64,000 nt of DNA, taken from the NCBI GenBank assembly GCA_050486265.1, contig JBJHCY010000003.1, positions 1-64,000 on the forward strand, written 5' to 3'. A program made the position numbers and the translations under genes. This DNA is from SLFH01 sp050486265. GTDB taxonomy: Bacteria; Planctomycetota; Phycisphaerae; Phycisphaerales; UBA1924. Shown here piece after piece: positions 16,762 to 24,092 of the stretch (the stretch's first letter is position 1; each line of letters opens with the position of its first letter). The notes under the pieces were generated by a model. The model worked only from the letters and a program-made list of their open reading frames with translations, was not told where the DNA came from and made no database searches.

Positions 16762-17133
16762 ATGTTCCGCACTCTCACAATCGCGACCACCGCCATCGGG
16801 CTGTCGCTCCTCGCGGGCTGCGCCGGCAATGGCAACCAGCACGCCGAGGCCCAGCACACCGGCGCCCACCACGACCACAGCGCCGAGATGCCCGACTCAC
16901 CCGCCCCGACCGGCGACACCGTCGTCATGACCGTCGCCGGCATGGGCTGCCCCCTGTGCGCCGCGAACGCCGACAAGTCGCTCATGTCGATCCGCGGCGT
17001 CACCGGCGTCGACATCGACCTGGGCACCGGCAAGATCACCATCGGTGTCGACCGCGTCGCCCCGCCCTCGACCGAGCGCCTCCGGCGCGCCGTCATCGAC
17101 GCGGGCTTCACCGTCCAGAGCGTGGAGGGCTGA
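16762..17133 (+). CDS. Lipoprotein with heavy-metal-associated (HMA) domain
   Basis: A 123-residue predicted lipoprotein. The signal peptide ends in the lipobox LLAGC (Cys ~20), then comes a His-rich linker (HAEAQHTGAHHDHSAEM) and an HMA ferredoxin-like domain with metal site GMGCPLCAANADKSL at about residues 60-74, followed by VTGVDIDLGTGKITI and a final AGFTVQSVEG. HMA domains bind Cu(I), Hg(II) or similar soft metals through CxxC. Membrane anchoring and the His-rich stretch suggest periplasmic metal capture or hand-off. The stop is one base from the start of the next gene, so the two are co-translated. Which metal is bound cannot be told. Confidence 0.8.
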   Translation: MFRTLTIATTAIGLSLLAGCAGNGNQHAEAQHTGAHHDHSAEMPDSPAPTGDTVVMTVAGMGCPLCAANADKSLMSIRGVTGVDIDLGTGKITIGVDRVAPPSTERLRRAVIDAGFTVQSVEG

Positions 17134-17134
17134 G

Positions 17135-17974
17135 ATGTCACGCCACGCATCGGCCGCGGCCTTCGCCGGCGTCCTCGGCTTCCTCATGGCCGCCCCAGCC
17201 CTCGCGCAGGAAGCGATCTTCACCCCCGCCGCGACGCAGCCGGCGAGAGACCGGGTCGCCGTCCGCCAGCAGGTCTGGCTGTCGAGCTACCACAACGACC
17301 CAACGGATCAGGAGCGCGACTTCTACGAGGCGGAGCTCCGCACCATCGTCGCGTGGGGCATCCGGGGCGACCTCTCGCTGAACCTCGAAGTCCCGCTGCT
17401 CTACCGCAGCGGTTCGAGCATTGAGGGCTCGTCGGACGAGGCGGGCGTCGGCGACATGCCGCTCTTCCTCAAGCACCGGATCTGGCAGCACGACACCGGC
17501 CCGACCGACACGCAGCGGATCGGCCTGATCGGCGGGGCCGTGATCCCCTCTGGCGACAACCCGTTCAGTTCCGGCAGCGTCGATCCGTTCTTCGGCGCCG
17601 TGTACACGCAGGTCGCCGGACGCCACGGGTTCAACCTCGCGGGGCGTTACACGCTCACGACCGGGGGCAAGTCCGACGCCGTCAAACCCGGCGAGAGCAC
17701 CAGCGACCTCTTCCGCTACGACGCCGCCTACCTCTACCGCCTCTTCCCCGAGGCCTACGGCCCCGACGCCTTCCGCTCGTGGTACTTCACCTTCGAGCTC
17801 AACGGCAACGCCGAGACCAACGGCGACAACGAACTGTTCGTCTCGCCCGGCATCCTGTACGAATCGCCGGAGGTCGCCATCGAGATCGGCGTGCAGGCGC
17901 CGCTCTACCAGGATGTCAACAAGCGGATGGAGCGCGAGTTCGGCCTTGTGATGGGGTTCCGCCTGCTGTTCTGA
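17135..17974 (+). CDS. Outer-membrane beta-barrel protein, transporter-like
   Basis: A 279-residue exported protein with a signal peptide ending AAPALAQEA. The rest alternates polar and apolar residues as in beta barrels (WLSSYHNDPTDQERDFYEAE, LSLNLEVPLLYRSGS, FTFELNGNAETNGDNELFV, IEIGVQAPLYQDVNKRMERE) and ends FGLVMGFRLLF with the terminal aromatic typical of outer-membrane proteins. It resembles the MetA-pathway/transporter-like barrels often found beside metal-resistance genes. It follows the HMA lipoprotein by one base (TGAGATG), pointing to a shared job such as metal efflux or sensing. The substrate is unknown. Confidence 0.7.
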   Translation: MSRHASAAAFAGVLGFLMAAPALAQEAIFTPAATQPARDRVAVRQQVWLSSYHNDPTDQERDFYEAELRTIVAWGIRGDLSLNLEVPLLYRSGSSIEGSSDEAGVGDMPLFLKHRIWQHDTGPTDTQRIGLIGGAVIPSGDNPFSSGSVDPFFGAVYTQVAGRHGFNLAGRYTLTTGGKSDAVKPGESTSDLFRYDAAYLYRLFPEAYGPDAFRSWYFTFELNGNAETNGDNELFVSPGILYESPEVAIEIGVQAPLYQDVNKRMEREFGLVMGFRLLF

Positions 17975-18054
17975 AGCAACCGTTCTGAAGTTTCCAAGCT
18001 CCCGTTCCGGCCCGGCCCGGGGACCAGCCGTTCACACCACCCTCCCGGTGTGAT

Positions 18055-18078
18055 CGGCCCCCCGGGCCGGCCTTTTTT
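18055..18078 (+). terminator. Rho-independent terminator after the metal-related gene trio
   Basis: CGGCCC/GGGCCG with a 3-nt loop (an alternative GGCC/GGCC pairing is possible) is followed by GCC and six T residues. A second 7-bp hairpin (TCACACC/GGTGTGA, 18032-18053) lies just before it. Confidence 0.7.
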
Positions 18079-18170
18079 GCGTGGCTTGCCGTCAGTGCTG
18101 CGGATCTGCATCCCCCTGCCCGCCTCAGCGGTGCTTGATTCTCTCGCGCCGATCGTGTGCAATGCCCCAT

Positions 18171-18638
18171 ATGACGAAGCTCAACCCCAAGGACCGCGCC
18201 GCGCTCGACGCCGCGATCGCCCAGGCCGAAAAGTCCCTCGCCGAGGGCGGCATCCCGATCGGGGCGGCGCTCATGCGTCCCGACGGCGTCATCGTCGCCC
18301 TCGGGCACAACCGGCGCGTCCAGAGCGACGACCCGACCGCCCACGCCGAGACCGTCTGCATCCGAAACGCCGGACGGCGGCGCGACTGGCACACCCTCAC
18401 CATGGCCACCACGCTCAGCCCCTGCGCCATGTGCAGCGGCACGGCCGTCCTGCACCGGATCCCCCGCGTGGTGATCGGCGAGCACGACAGCTTCCTCGGA
18501 CGCGAAGACTGGCTCAAGGCCGAGGGCGTCGAACTCGTGCTGGCGGGCGACGCCCGCTGCCGCGAGCTGATGGTCGCGTTCATGCGCGATCGGCCGGACC
18601 TCTGGAACGAGGACATCGGCGTGCCCGAGGAAGATTGA
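18171..18638 (+). CDS. Cytosine deaminase, yeast Fcy1-like nucleoside/base deaminase
   Basis: A zinc-dependent deaminase of about 155 residues, probably converting cytosine to uracil for pyrimidine salvage. Zinc motifs are clear: THAETVCIRNAG (HxE) and TTLSPCAMCSG (PCxxC). The C-terminal segment, with FMRDRPDLWNEDIG near the end, closely resembles the tail of yeast cytosine deaminase, which separates it from tRNA adenosine deaminases (TadA) and guanine deaminases. The start is either ATG 18171 (MTKLNPKD, chosen) or ATG 18162, three codons earlier. It is followed after ~70 bases by cysS on the same strand, with no obvious functional link. Confidence 0.85.
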   Translation: MTKLNPKDRAALDAAIAQAEKSLAEGGIPIGAALMRPDGVIVALGHNRRVQSDDPTAHAETVCIRNAGRRRDWHTLTMATTLSPCAMCSGTAVLHRIPRVVIGEHDSFLGREDWLKAEGVELVLAGDARCRELMVAFMRDRPDLWNEDIGVPEED

Positions 18639-18709
18639 GCCTGCCCGCGGGCCCTGATCCTTCGGGGCGGCCGCCGCCGGGCGATGCGCCCCGGCGATAC
18701 CCTCATCCC

Positions 18710-20335
18710 ATGACCGCAAAGACCCTCCAGATCTTCAACTCCCTGACCCGCAGGGTCGAGCCCTTCCGCCCCGCCGACCCCGCGCGGGTCTCGTTCTACA
18801 CCTGCGGGCTGACGGTCTACGACTTCGGGCACATCGGGAACTTCCGGAGTTTTCTGGCCGCCGATGTCCTGCGCCGGTGGATCGAGTCGCCCCTGTGCGT
18901 GATCGAGGGCCCGGATGGCGAGCCGCACGCCGGCCCGCGCACCGTCGTCCATGTCATGAACATCACCGATGTCGGGCACATGACCGACGATCAGGCCGCC
19001 GACGGCGGGGGCGAGGATAAAATGGCCCTCGCCGGCCAGCGCCTCGCCGAGTCGAAGAAAACAGGGCGCGTCCCCGAGGGCGCCGAGGTCGACCCCGCCG
19101 ACCCCTACTCCGTCGCCGCGTTCTTCACCAAAGCGTTTATCGAGGACGCGACGGCTCTTGGCCTCAAGGTTGTCATCGACGCCAACGACGATCCGACGCT
19201 CATGCCCAAGGCGACCGACTCGATCGGTTCAATGATCCGCGTCATCGAAACGCTCATCGAGCGCGGCCACGCCTATGCCGTCGGCGACGAGGGCTCGCGC
19301 GTCGTCTACTTCGATGTCCGTTCCTTCCCCCGCTACGGCATGCTCAGCGGCAACACGCTCGAACAGCTCAAAGGCGGCGCCGGCGGACGGGTCAGCGACC
19401 AGAACCAGGCGAGCAAACGCCACCCCGCCGACTTCCTGCTCTGGAAAGAAGACGCCTCGCACATCATGAAGTGGCCCAGCCCGTGGGGCGAGGGCTACCC
19501 CGGCTGGCACATCGAGTGCTCGGCGATGGCCTACGACCGCCTCGTGACGAACGCCCGCGAACGCGACGAGGCCGAACGCATCTTCAAAGAGAGCGAGCCC
19601 CTCGTCGACATCCACTCCGGCGGCGAGGACAACATCTTCCCCCACCACGAGTGCGAGATCGCCCAGTCGTGCTGCGCCTTCAACGACGATCCCGGACGCT
19701 CGGCCTTCGCCCGCCTCTGGTTCCACCCGCGCTTCCTCATGGTCGACGGCGAGAAGATGTCCAAAAGCAAAGGCAACTTCTACACCGTCCGCGACCTCTT
19801 CAACAAAGGCCACGAGGCCGGAGCCATCCGCCTGGAACTCATCCGCACGCACTATCGCGCCAACGCCAATTTCACTGAGCAGGGCCTCAAAGACGCCGCG
19901 AGAATGCTCGACCGCTGGCGCCGCTTCAGGATGCAGGCCGAGGCGTCATCAGAAGCAGGCGAGCGGCCCGAGATCCTCGACCGTTTCGCCGAGGCGATGC
20001 ACGACGACCTGAATGTCGCCGGCGCGATCGGCGAGATCAACGCCTGGATCAACCGAACCGAGAGCCCGACCCGCGCCGACGCCGCGGCGATCGACGCGAT
20101 GGACGGCGTGCTCGGCGTCCTGAGCCTCAAACGCGCCGAGGCCACCTCGACCGACATCGGCGTCTTCATCGGCGTCGAACCCGACGCCGAGATCGAGCAG
20201 AAACTCGCCGCCCGGCGCGACGCGCGCAAGGCCAAAGACTTCGCCAAAGCCGACGCGATCCGCGACGAACTCGCGCAGATGGGCTACGAGATCAAAGACG
20301 CCGCGGGAGGCAAGGTGGAAGTGCGGAGGGGGTAG
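18710..20335 (+). CDS. cysS: Cysteinyl-tRNA synthetase
   Basis: Charges tRNA-Cys with cysteine. The 541-residue class I enzyme has the first zinc cysteine in FYTCGLTVYDFGHIGNFR (Cys32, HIGN 41-44), WHIECSAMAY and HHECEIAQ for the other zinc ligands, and KMSKSKGN at ~348-355. The C-terminal region (ARRDARKAKDFAKADAIRDE) is the usual anticodon-binding helix pair. An insertion of about 40 residues after the HIGH region (MTDDQAADGGGEDKM to VDPADPYSV) makes it longer than the typical ~460. The ATG at 18710 begins MTAKTLQIFNS. Repeats fill the 500-base gap to the convergent argS. Confidence 0.96.
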   Translation: MTAKTLQIFNSLTRRVEPFRPADPARVSFYTCGLTVYDFGHIGNFRSFLAADVLRRWIESPLCVIEGPDGEPHAGPRTVVHVMNITDVGHMTDDQAADGGGEDKMALAGQRLAESKKTGRVPEGAEVDPADPYSVAAFFTKAFIEDATALGLKVVIDANDDPTLMPKATDSIGSMIRVIETLIERGHAYAVGDEGSRVVYFDVRSFPRYGMLSGNTLEQLKGGAGGRVSDQNQASKRHPADFLLWKEDASHIMKWPSPWGEGYPGWHIECSAMAYDRLVTNARERDEAERIFKESEPLVDIHSGGEDNIFPHHECEIAQSCCAFNDDPGRSAFARLWFHPRFLMVDGEKMSKSKGNFYTVRDLFNKGHEAGAIRLELIRTHYRANANFTEQGLKDAARMLDRWRRFRMQAEASSEAGERPEILDRFAEAMHDDLNVAGAIGEINAWINRTESPTRADAAAIDAMDGVLGVLSLKRAEATSTDIGVFIGVEPDAEIEQKLAARRDARKAKDFAKADAIRDELAQMGYEIKDAAGGKVEVRRG

Positions 20336-20383
20336 AGAGCGGAAGAGACGGGGAAAAGAAGAGACGAAGAGACGAAGAGAGAT

Positions 20384-20412
20384 CTGTGGCACTGGCGGCT
20401 CGCCCGCCAGTG
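20384..20412 (+). repeat. Repeat B hairpin, copy 2
   Basis: CACTGGCGG-CTCGC-CCGCCAGTG preceded by CTGTGG, identical in its arms to the copies at 1081 and 23674. A half copy in inverse orientation lies at 20803-20819, so the gap between cysS and argS is bounded by B sequences. Confidence 0.85.
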
Positions 20413-20507
20413 TTTTTCTGTCATGGATGGATCAACCGCCACAGTCACCGATGTGAGACCACCAGCGATGCAGGCTTGTTGGTGCCGCAAACACCATGCA
20501 TCCCGAA

Positions 20508-20627
20508 CTCGCCCCAACGGGGCGATGGGTTGTAGCCACGGGTGAAGCGAAGTCCGACGCGCAGCGTCGGGCGAGCGCAACCCGTGGAAAGCTCGGCAAT
20601 CCAAATCCGCCCTGAAGGGGCGGAGGA
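20508..20627 (-). repeat. Composite repeat A, inverted copy
   Basis: Units in reverse order: CGCCCCAACGGGGCG hairpin, GTTGTAGCCACGGGT to CAACCCGTGG palindrome with an internal GACGC-GCAGCGTC stem, and CCGCCCTGAAGGGGCGG hairpin. It is nearly the same as 23783-23902. Confidence 0.8.
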
Positions 20628-20676
20628 AACAGATTTGTTCAATGATATCGAGCCGACTCAGCCGGCGACGAACAAG

Positions 20677-20784
20677 CCTCCGCCCCTTCAGGGCGGACTC
20701 ACTTTGAATACCACAATCCACGGGTTCCAGTGTGCTGCGCACACTTCCACCCGTGGCTACAACCCTGCGCCCCTCCGGGGCGGC
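20677..20784 (+). repeat. Composite repeat A, forward copy 2
   Basis: CCGCCCCTTCAGGGCGG hairpin, CCACGGGT...ACCCGTGG palindrome and GCGCCCCTCCGGGGC hairpin in the same order as at 178-288. Together with the preceding inverted copy it forms an inverted pair around an A+T-richer centre (20628-20676). I see no gene in 20336-20835. Confidence 0.85.
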
Positions 20785-20835
20785 CGAAACGCAGACGAAC
20801 GAGCCGCCAGTGCCACAAAGCCCCCGCACTCCGCC

Positions 20836-22698
20836 CTACATCCGCTCCGGCGTCGGCATGCCAAGCGTGGTCAGCCCGTCTTCGAGCACGCGACCCGTCA
20901 GGGCGCACAGGCGCAGGCGTGACGCCCGCACCGCCGGGTCCTCGGCGTTCAGCACCGGGCACGCGTCGAAAAACCCGCTGAACGACGACGCCAGTTCGTA
21001 CAGATAGTTGCACAGCCTGTGCGGCTCGAGCGTCTCGCCCACCGCGCGCACCACCGACGGATACCGCAACAGCGTCAGCGCCAGCGTCCGCTCCGCTGGC
21101 TCGCGCAGGAGCAGTGCCGCCTGCGCTTCCGCCACGATCCCGCGCGTCGCCGCCTTGCGGAAGATGCTTCGCACGCGCACCAGCGCGTAGAGCAGGTAGG
21201 GCCCGGTGTTGCCCTCGAACGAAAGCATCCGGTCGAAGCTGAAGACATAGTCCTTCACGCGGTCGTTGCTCAGGTCGGCGTACTTGATCGCCGCGACAGC
21301 CACATCCGACGCGATCGGCCCGCGGTCCGCCTCGGGCAGGTCCGGGTTCTTCTCAGTCACGACGCTCAGCGCACGCTGGTGGGCCTCCTCGAGCAGCGCC
21401 GCGAGCTTGACATTCTCGCCCGAGCGCGTCTTGAACGGCCGGTGGTCCTCGCCCAGCACCATTCCGAAGCCCGCGTGCTCCAGGCTCGAATGCGAGTGCG
21501 CCCCGGGCTTGGTGGCGTACCCGGCGCGGATCGCGGCGCCGAACACCTGCTGGAAGTGCAGCGACTGGCGCGCGTCGACGCAGTAGATCACCCGGTCGGC
21601 GCCGAGCTTCTGCACCCGGCGCCGGATCGCCGCGAGGTCGGTCGTCGCGTACAGAAACCCGCCGTCGCTCTTGCGCACCAGGCAGGGCTGGGTCACATCG
21701 CGCACGCGGATGATCAGCGCCCCGTTGTCTTCCTCGGCGACATGGCGACCGATCAGGTCCTGCACCAGCGGCATCAGCTCCTCGGCGTAGCTCGACTCGC
21801 CCGCAGAGTGCTCCTCGGTCACCAGCACGCGGAGCCTCTTGCAGATCGCCAGGCACTCGTTCAGCGTCACATCGGCGATCGTCCGCCAGACGCGGACGGT
21901 CTCGGCGTCGCCGCTCTGGAGCGCAAGCAGCGTCTCCTTCGCATAGGCGAGGGCCTCTTCCGAGCCCGAGACCTGGGCCTCCAGCTCGGCGAGCGCCTTG
22001 GGCCCCATGTCCCACTTTCTCGCCGCGGCAAGCCCCCGCCCGTCGGGCGAGCACTCCAGCTGCGCCTCGCGGTAAAGCCGGTCGAGGTCGTCGAGCGTGA
22101 GCTGATCCAGCTCCAGCCGCCCCGCCTCGGCCTCTCGGCGGACGCGCGCGGTCACCATCGCGATCGGCAGGCCCCAGTCGCCGACATGGTTCTGCCGCAC
22201 CACCTTCGCGCCCAGACGTTCGAGCGAACGCGCCACCGCGTCGCCGATCACCATCGAGCGCAGGTGCCCGACATGCATCTGCTTGGCGAGGTTGACGCCG
22301 CAGAGATCGACCACGACCGTCGGGGGAGACTCGGGCGGCGCAACGCCCAGGGCGGGCGTGTCCATCGCGCCCAGCATCGAGCCCAGCGTCTCGGCCTTCA
22401 GCCGGAGATTGATGAACCCCGGGCCGGCGATGTCCTGCTCGCTCACCGGCTCGGCCAGGTCGCCGAGGTCGAGCCCGGCGATGATCTTCGCCGCCGCCTC
22501 GCGTGGGTTGACGCCCAGCTTCTTGGCCAGCGGCATCGCGGCGTTGGACTGAAAATCACCGAACTCCGCCCTGCGGCTCGGCGTGATCATCGGGTCCGCA
22601 TCCCCCGCCTCGGGGAACGCCTCCCTGATCGCGCGCGCAAAGCGCTCCGACAGGATCACGACCGGGTCGAACTGCTGGGGCGCATGGTGCTCGCTCAT
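20836..22698 (-). CDS. argS: Arginyl-tRNA synthetase
   Basis: Charges tRNA-Arg with arginine. The 620-residue class I enzyme has an N-terminal Add-1 domain (residues ~1-105), a catalytic core with HVGH at 142-145 (KQMHVGHLRSMVIGDAV), the GDWG element (NHVGDWGLPIA), FLYATTDLAAIRRR, and a C-terminal DALR anticodon-binding domain (RLCALTGRVLEDGLTTLG). The usual SSPN preceding the HIGH motif reads LCGVN here. The ATG at 22698 starts MSEHHAPQQFDP. It is convergent to cysS. Confidence 0.95.
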   Translation of the reverse strand: MSEHHAPQQFDPVVILSERFARAIREAFPEAGDADPMITPSRRAEFGDFQSNAAMPLAKKLGVNPREAAAKIIAGLDLGDLAEPVSEQDIAGPGFINLRLKAETLGSMLGAMDTPALGVAPPESPPTVVVDLCGVNLAKQMHVGHLRSMVIGDAVARSLERLGAKVVRQNHVGDWGLPIAMVTARVRREAEAGRLELDQLTLDDLDRLYREAQLECSPDGRGLAAARKWDMGPKALAELEAQVSGSEEALAYAKETLLALQSGDAETVRVWRTIADVTLNECLAICKRLRVLVTEEHSAGESSYAEELMPLVQDLIGRHVAEEDNGALIIRVRDVTQPCLVRKSDGGFLYATTDLAAIRRRVQKLGADRVIYCVDARQSLHFQQVFGAAIRAGYATKPGAHSHSSLEHAGFGMVLGEDHRPFKTRSGENVKLAALLEEAHQRALSVVTEKNPDLPEADRGPIASDVAVAAIKYADLSNDRVKDYVFSFDRMLSFEGNTGPYLLYALVRVRSIFRKAATRGIVAEAQAALLLREPAERTLALTLLRYPSVVRAVGETLEPHRLCNYLYELASSFSGFFDACPVLNAEDPAVRASRLRLCALTGRVLEDGLTTLGMPTPERM

Positions 22699-22800
22699 CG
22701 CGGGCGATGGTAGGGGAGCCGTGGGGCGTTTGCGCCGCGATCAGCCCGGATCTCGACCGCTTCTCGCCCGCTGCTCGCCCGCTGCTCGCCAAGGGATTCT

Positions 22801-23682
22801 CTAGCGCCCGGCCTCGTCCGCCCACGCGCCCAGCGTGGCGCGGAGCTGGTCGGCCAGGTCGATCATCGCCGTGCTCGGGGTGAGCGAAAGCGGCTGCTCG
22901 ATCACGCCCAGCCGCCCGAGCTCGACCGCCCGGATCGGCAAGCGTTCGATCGCGCCGAGCTCGCCGGGCGTCGGCTCTCGCGCAGGGGTCGCGTCCGCAC
23001 CCGCGCCGGGACGCGGCCGGATCAGCACAATCGCGCCGGGGTCGAGCGTGAGCACATCCTCGGCGTCGAGCTCGATCCACATCGCGGCCATCGGATGATC
23101 CTCGCCGATCGCGGGCAGCCCCCCCAGCCGCACGAGGATGTCGTGGTGGAACGACCCCGGCCCGACCACCGAGGGCGGGTCGACCGACGCAAGCAGCAGC
23201 ACCGGCCCGAGCCTCTCAAGGCCCGGCTCGCGCCGAAGCGCTTCGCCGAACAGCACCGAGGGCGCCGGCCGCTCGGGCGCAAAGCGCCGGGCGAGATCGT
23301 CGCTCGTCTCGATCAACTCTTCGAGGTTGCGCAATCGGTAGTTGATGAGCTCCCACCCGCGATCCGACGCGAGCGAGACCAGCCGCCCGGGCAGCGGACG
23401 CTCGCCCCACTCGATCAGCACATGCGTCGGGCGCAGCGTCAGCAGCCTTTCGTAATCAACGCCCGACTGATCGCCGCAGATCGGAACGCCGGGATCGAGC
23501 GCCATGTCGTACGCATGCCGCCCGACAATCGAATCTTCAACCCCAAGATCAACAAGCGTCGCGGCCAGCCCCGGGCTGAGCACCACCAACCGATCTCCAG
23601 AAACCTCAGATGCACCCTGCTCCCGACACCCCGCAGCAAACAACGCAACAAAGACAAAGAGCAGCCAAAGAACCTGTGGCAC
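22801..23682 (-). CDS. BtuF/FhuD-like periplasmic binding lipoprotein
   Basis: About 293 residues. A hydrophobic leader ending FAAGC gives a lipobox. The rest matches metal-chelate (cobalamin or siderophore) ABC binding proteins: RLVVLSPGLAATLVDLGVED, IVGRHAYD, GDQSGVDYERLLTLRPTHVL, VVGPGSFHHDILVRLGG, WIELDAEDVLTLDPGAIVLI. It would capture a corrinoid or iron chelate in the periplasm, but no permease or ATPase gene is adjacent. The start is uncertain: no ATG lies between the lipobox and the repeat, and the best candidate, GTG at 23682, lies inside repeat B. Without it the frame continues through the repeats, which is not believable as protein. Confidence 0.7.
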   Translation of the reverse strand: MPQVLWLLFVFVALFAAGCREQGASEVSGDRLVVLSPGLAATLVDLGVEDSIVGRHAYDMALDPGVPICGDQSGVDYERLLTLRPTHVLIEWGERPLPGRLVSLASDRGWELINYRLRNLEELIETSDDLARRFAPERPAPSVLFGEALRREPGLERLGPVLLLASVDPPSVVGPGSFHHDILVRLGGLPAIGEDHPMAAMWIELDAEDVLTLDPGAIVLIRPRPGAGADATPAREPTPGELGAIERLPIRAVELGRLGVIEQPLSLTPSTAMIDLADQLRATLGAWADEAGR

Positions 23683-23702
23683 TGGCGGCTCGCCCGCCAG
23701 TG
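23674..23702 (+). repeat. Repeat B hairpin, copy 3
   Basis: Same hairpin as at 20384-20412. Its left arm overlaps the likely GTG start of the BtuF-like lipoprotein gene on the other strand. Confidence 0.85.
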
Positions 23703-23782
23703 ACTCTCGGATGCTGTTGTTCACCAAGCAATGAACTCGACCACCTTTGCTCCTCCACCCCAATCCCCGCGAATCACCCCGA

Positions 23783-23902
23783 CTCGCCCCAACGGGGCGA
23801 TGGGCTGTAGCCACGGGTGGAGCGCAGGCCGACGCACCGCGTCGGTCGAAGCGCAACCCGTGGAAAGCATGCAAAGAACAAACCGCCCTGAAGGGGCGGA
23901 GG
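23783..23902 (-). repeat. Composite repeat A, inverted copy 2
   Basis: CGCCCCAACGGGGCG, then GTAGCCACGGGT to CAACCCGTGG with an internal CGACGC/GCGTCG stem, then CCGCCCTGAAGGGGCGG. Unit order and spacing equal those of 20508-20627. Confidence 0.8.
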
Positions 23903-23952
23903 AAGTCTCGTGATCGGATGTGCCGAGTAAGGGGCGTTGAACGAAGAAGATT

Positions 23953-24058
23953 CCTCCGCCCCTTCAGGGCGGACGCACCTTGAGCGCCACGATCCACGGG
24001 TTCCGGCGTGCTGCAAACACCTCCACCCATGGCGACAACCCTGCGCCCCTTCGGGGCT
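23953..24058 (+). repeat. Composite repeat A, forward copy 3
   Basis: CCGCCCCTTCAGGGCGG, CCACGGGT... with a decayed right arm (ACCCATGG), and GCGCCCCTTCGGGGC. I see no gene in 23683-24092; it is filled by repeat B, an inverted A and this forward A, the same order as in 20336-20835. Confidence 0.85.
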
Positions 24059-24092
24059 TTATCGTTGAAATCTGCACGATCCGTGAATGTTC

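Noticed and set aside
178..24058. Short frames containing STRGYNPAPLRG-like peptides
   Set aside because: They are translations of the palindromic repeat A and recur wherever it occurs.
20384..24058. Repeats as a CRISPR array
   Set aside because: Units are palindromic, of different lengths and few, with no regular spacers and no cas genes.
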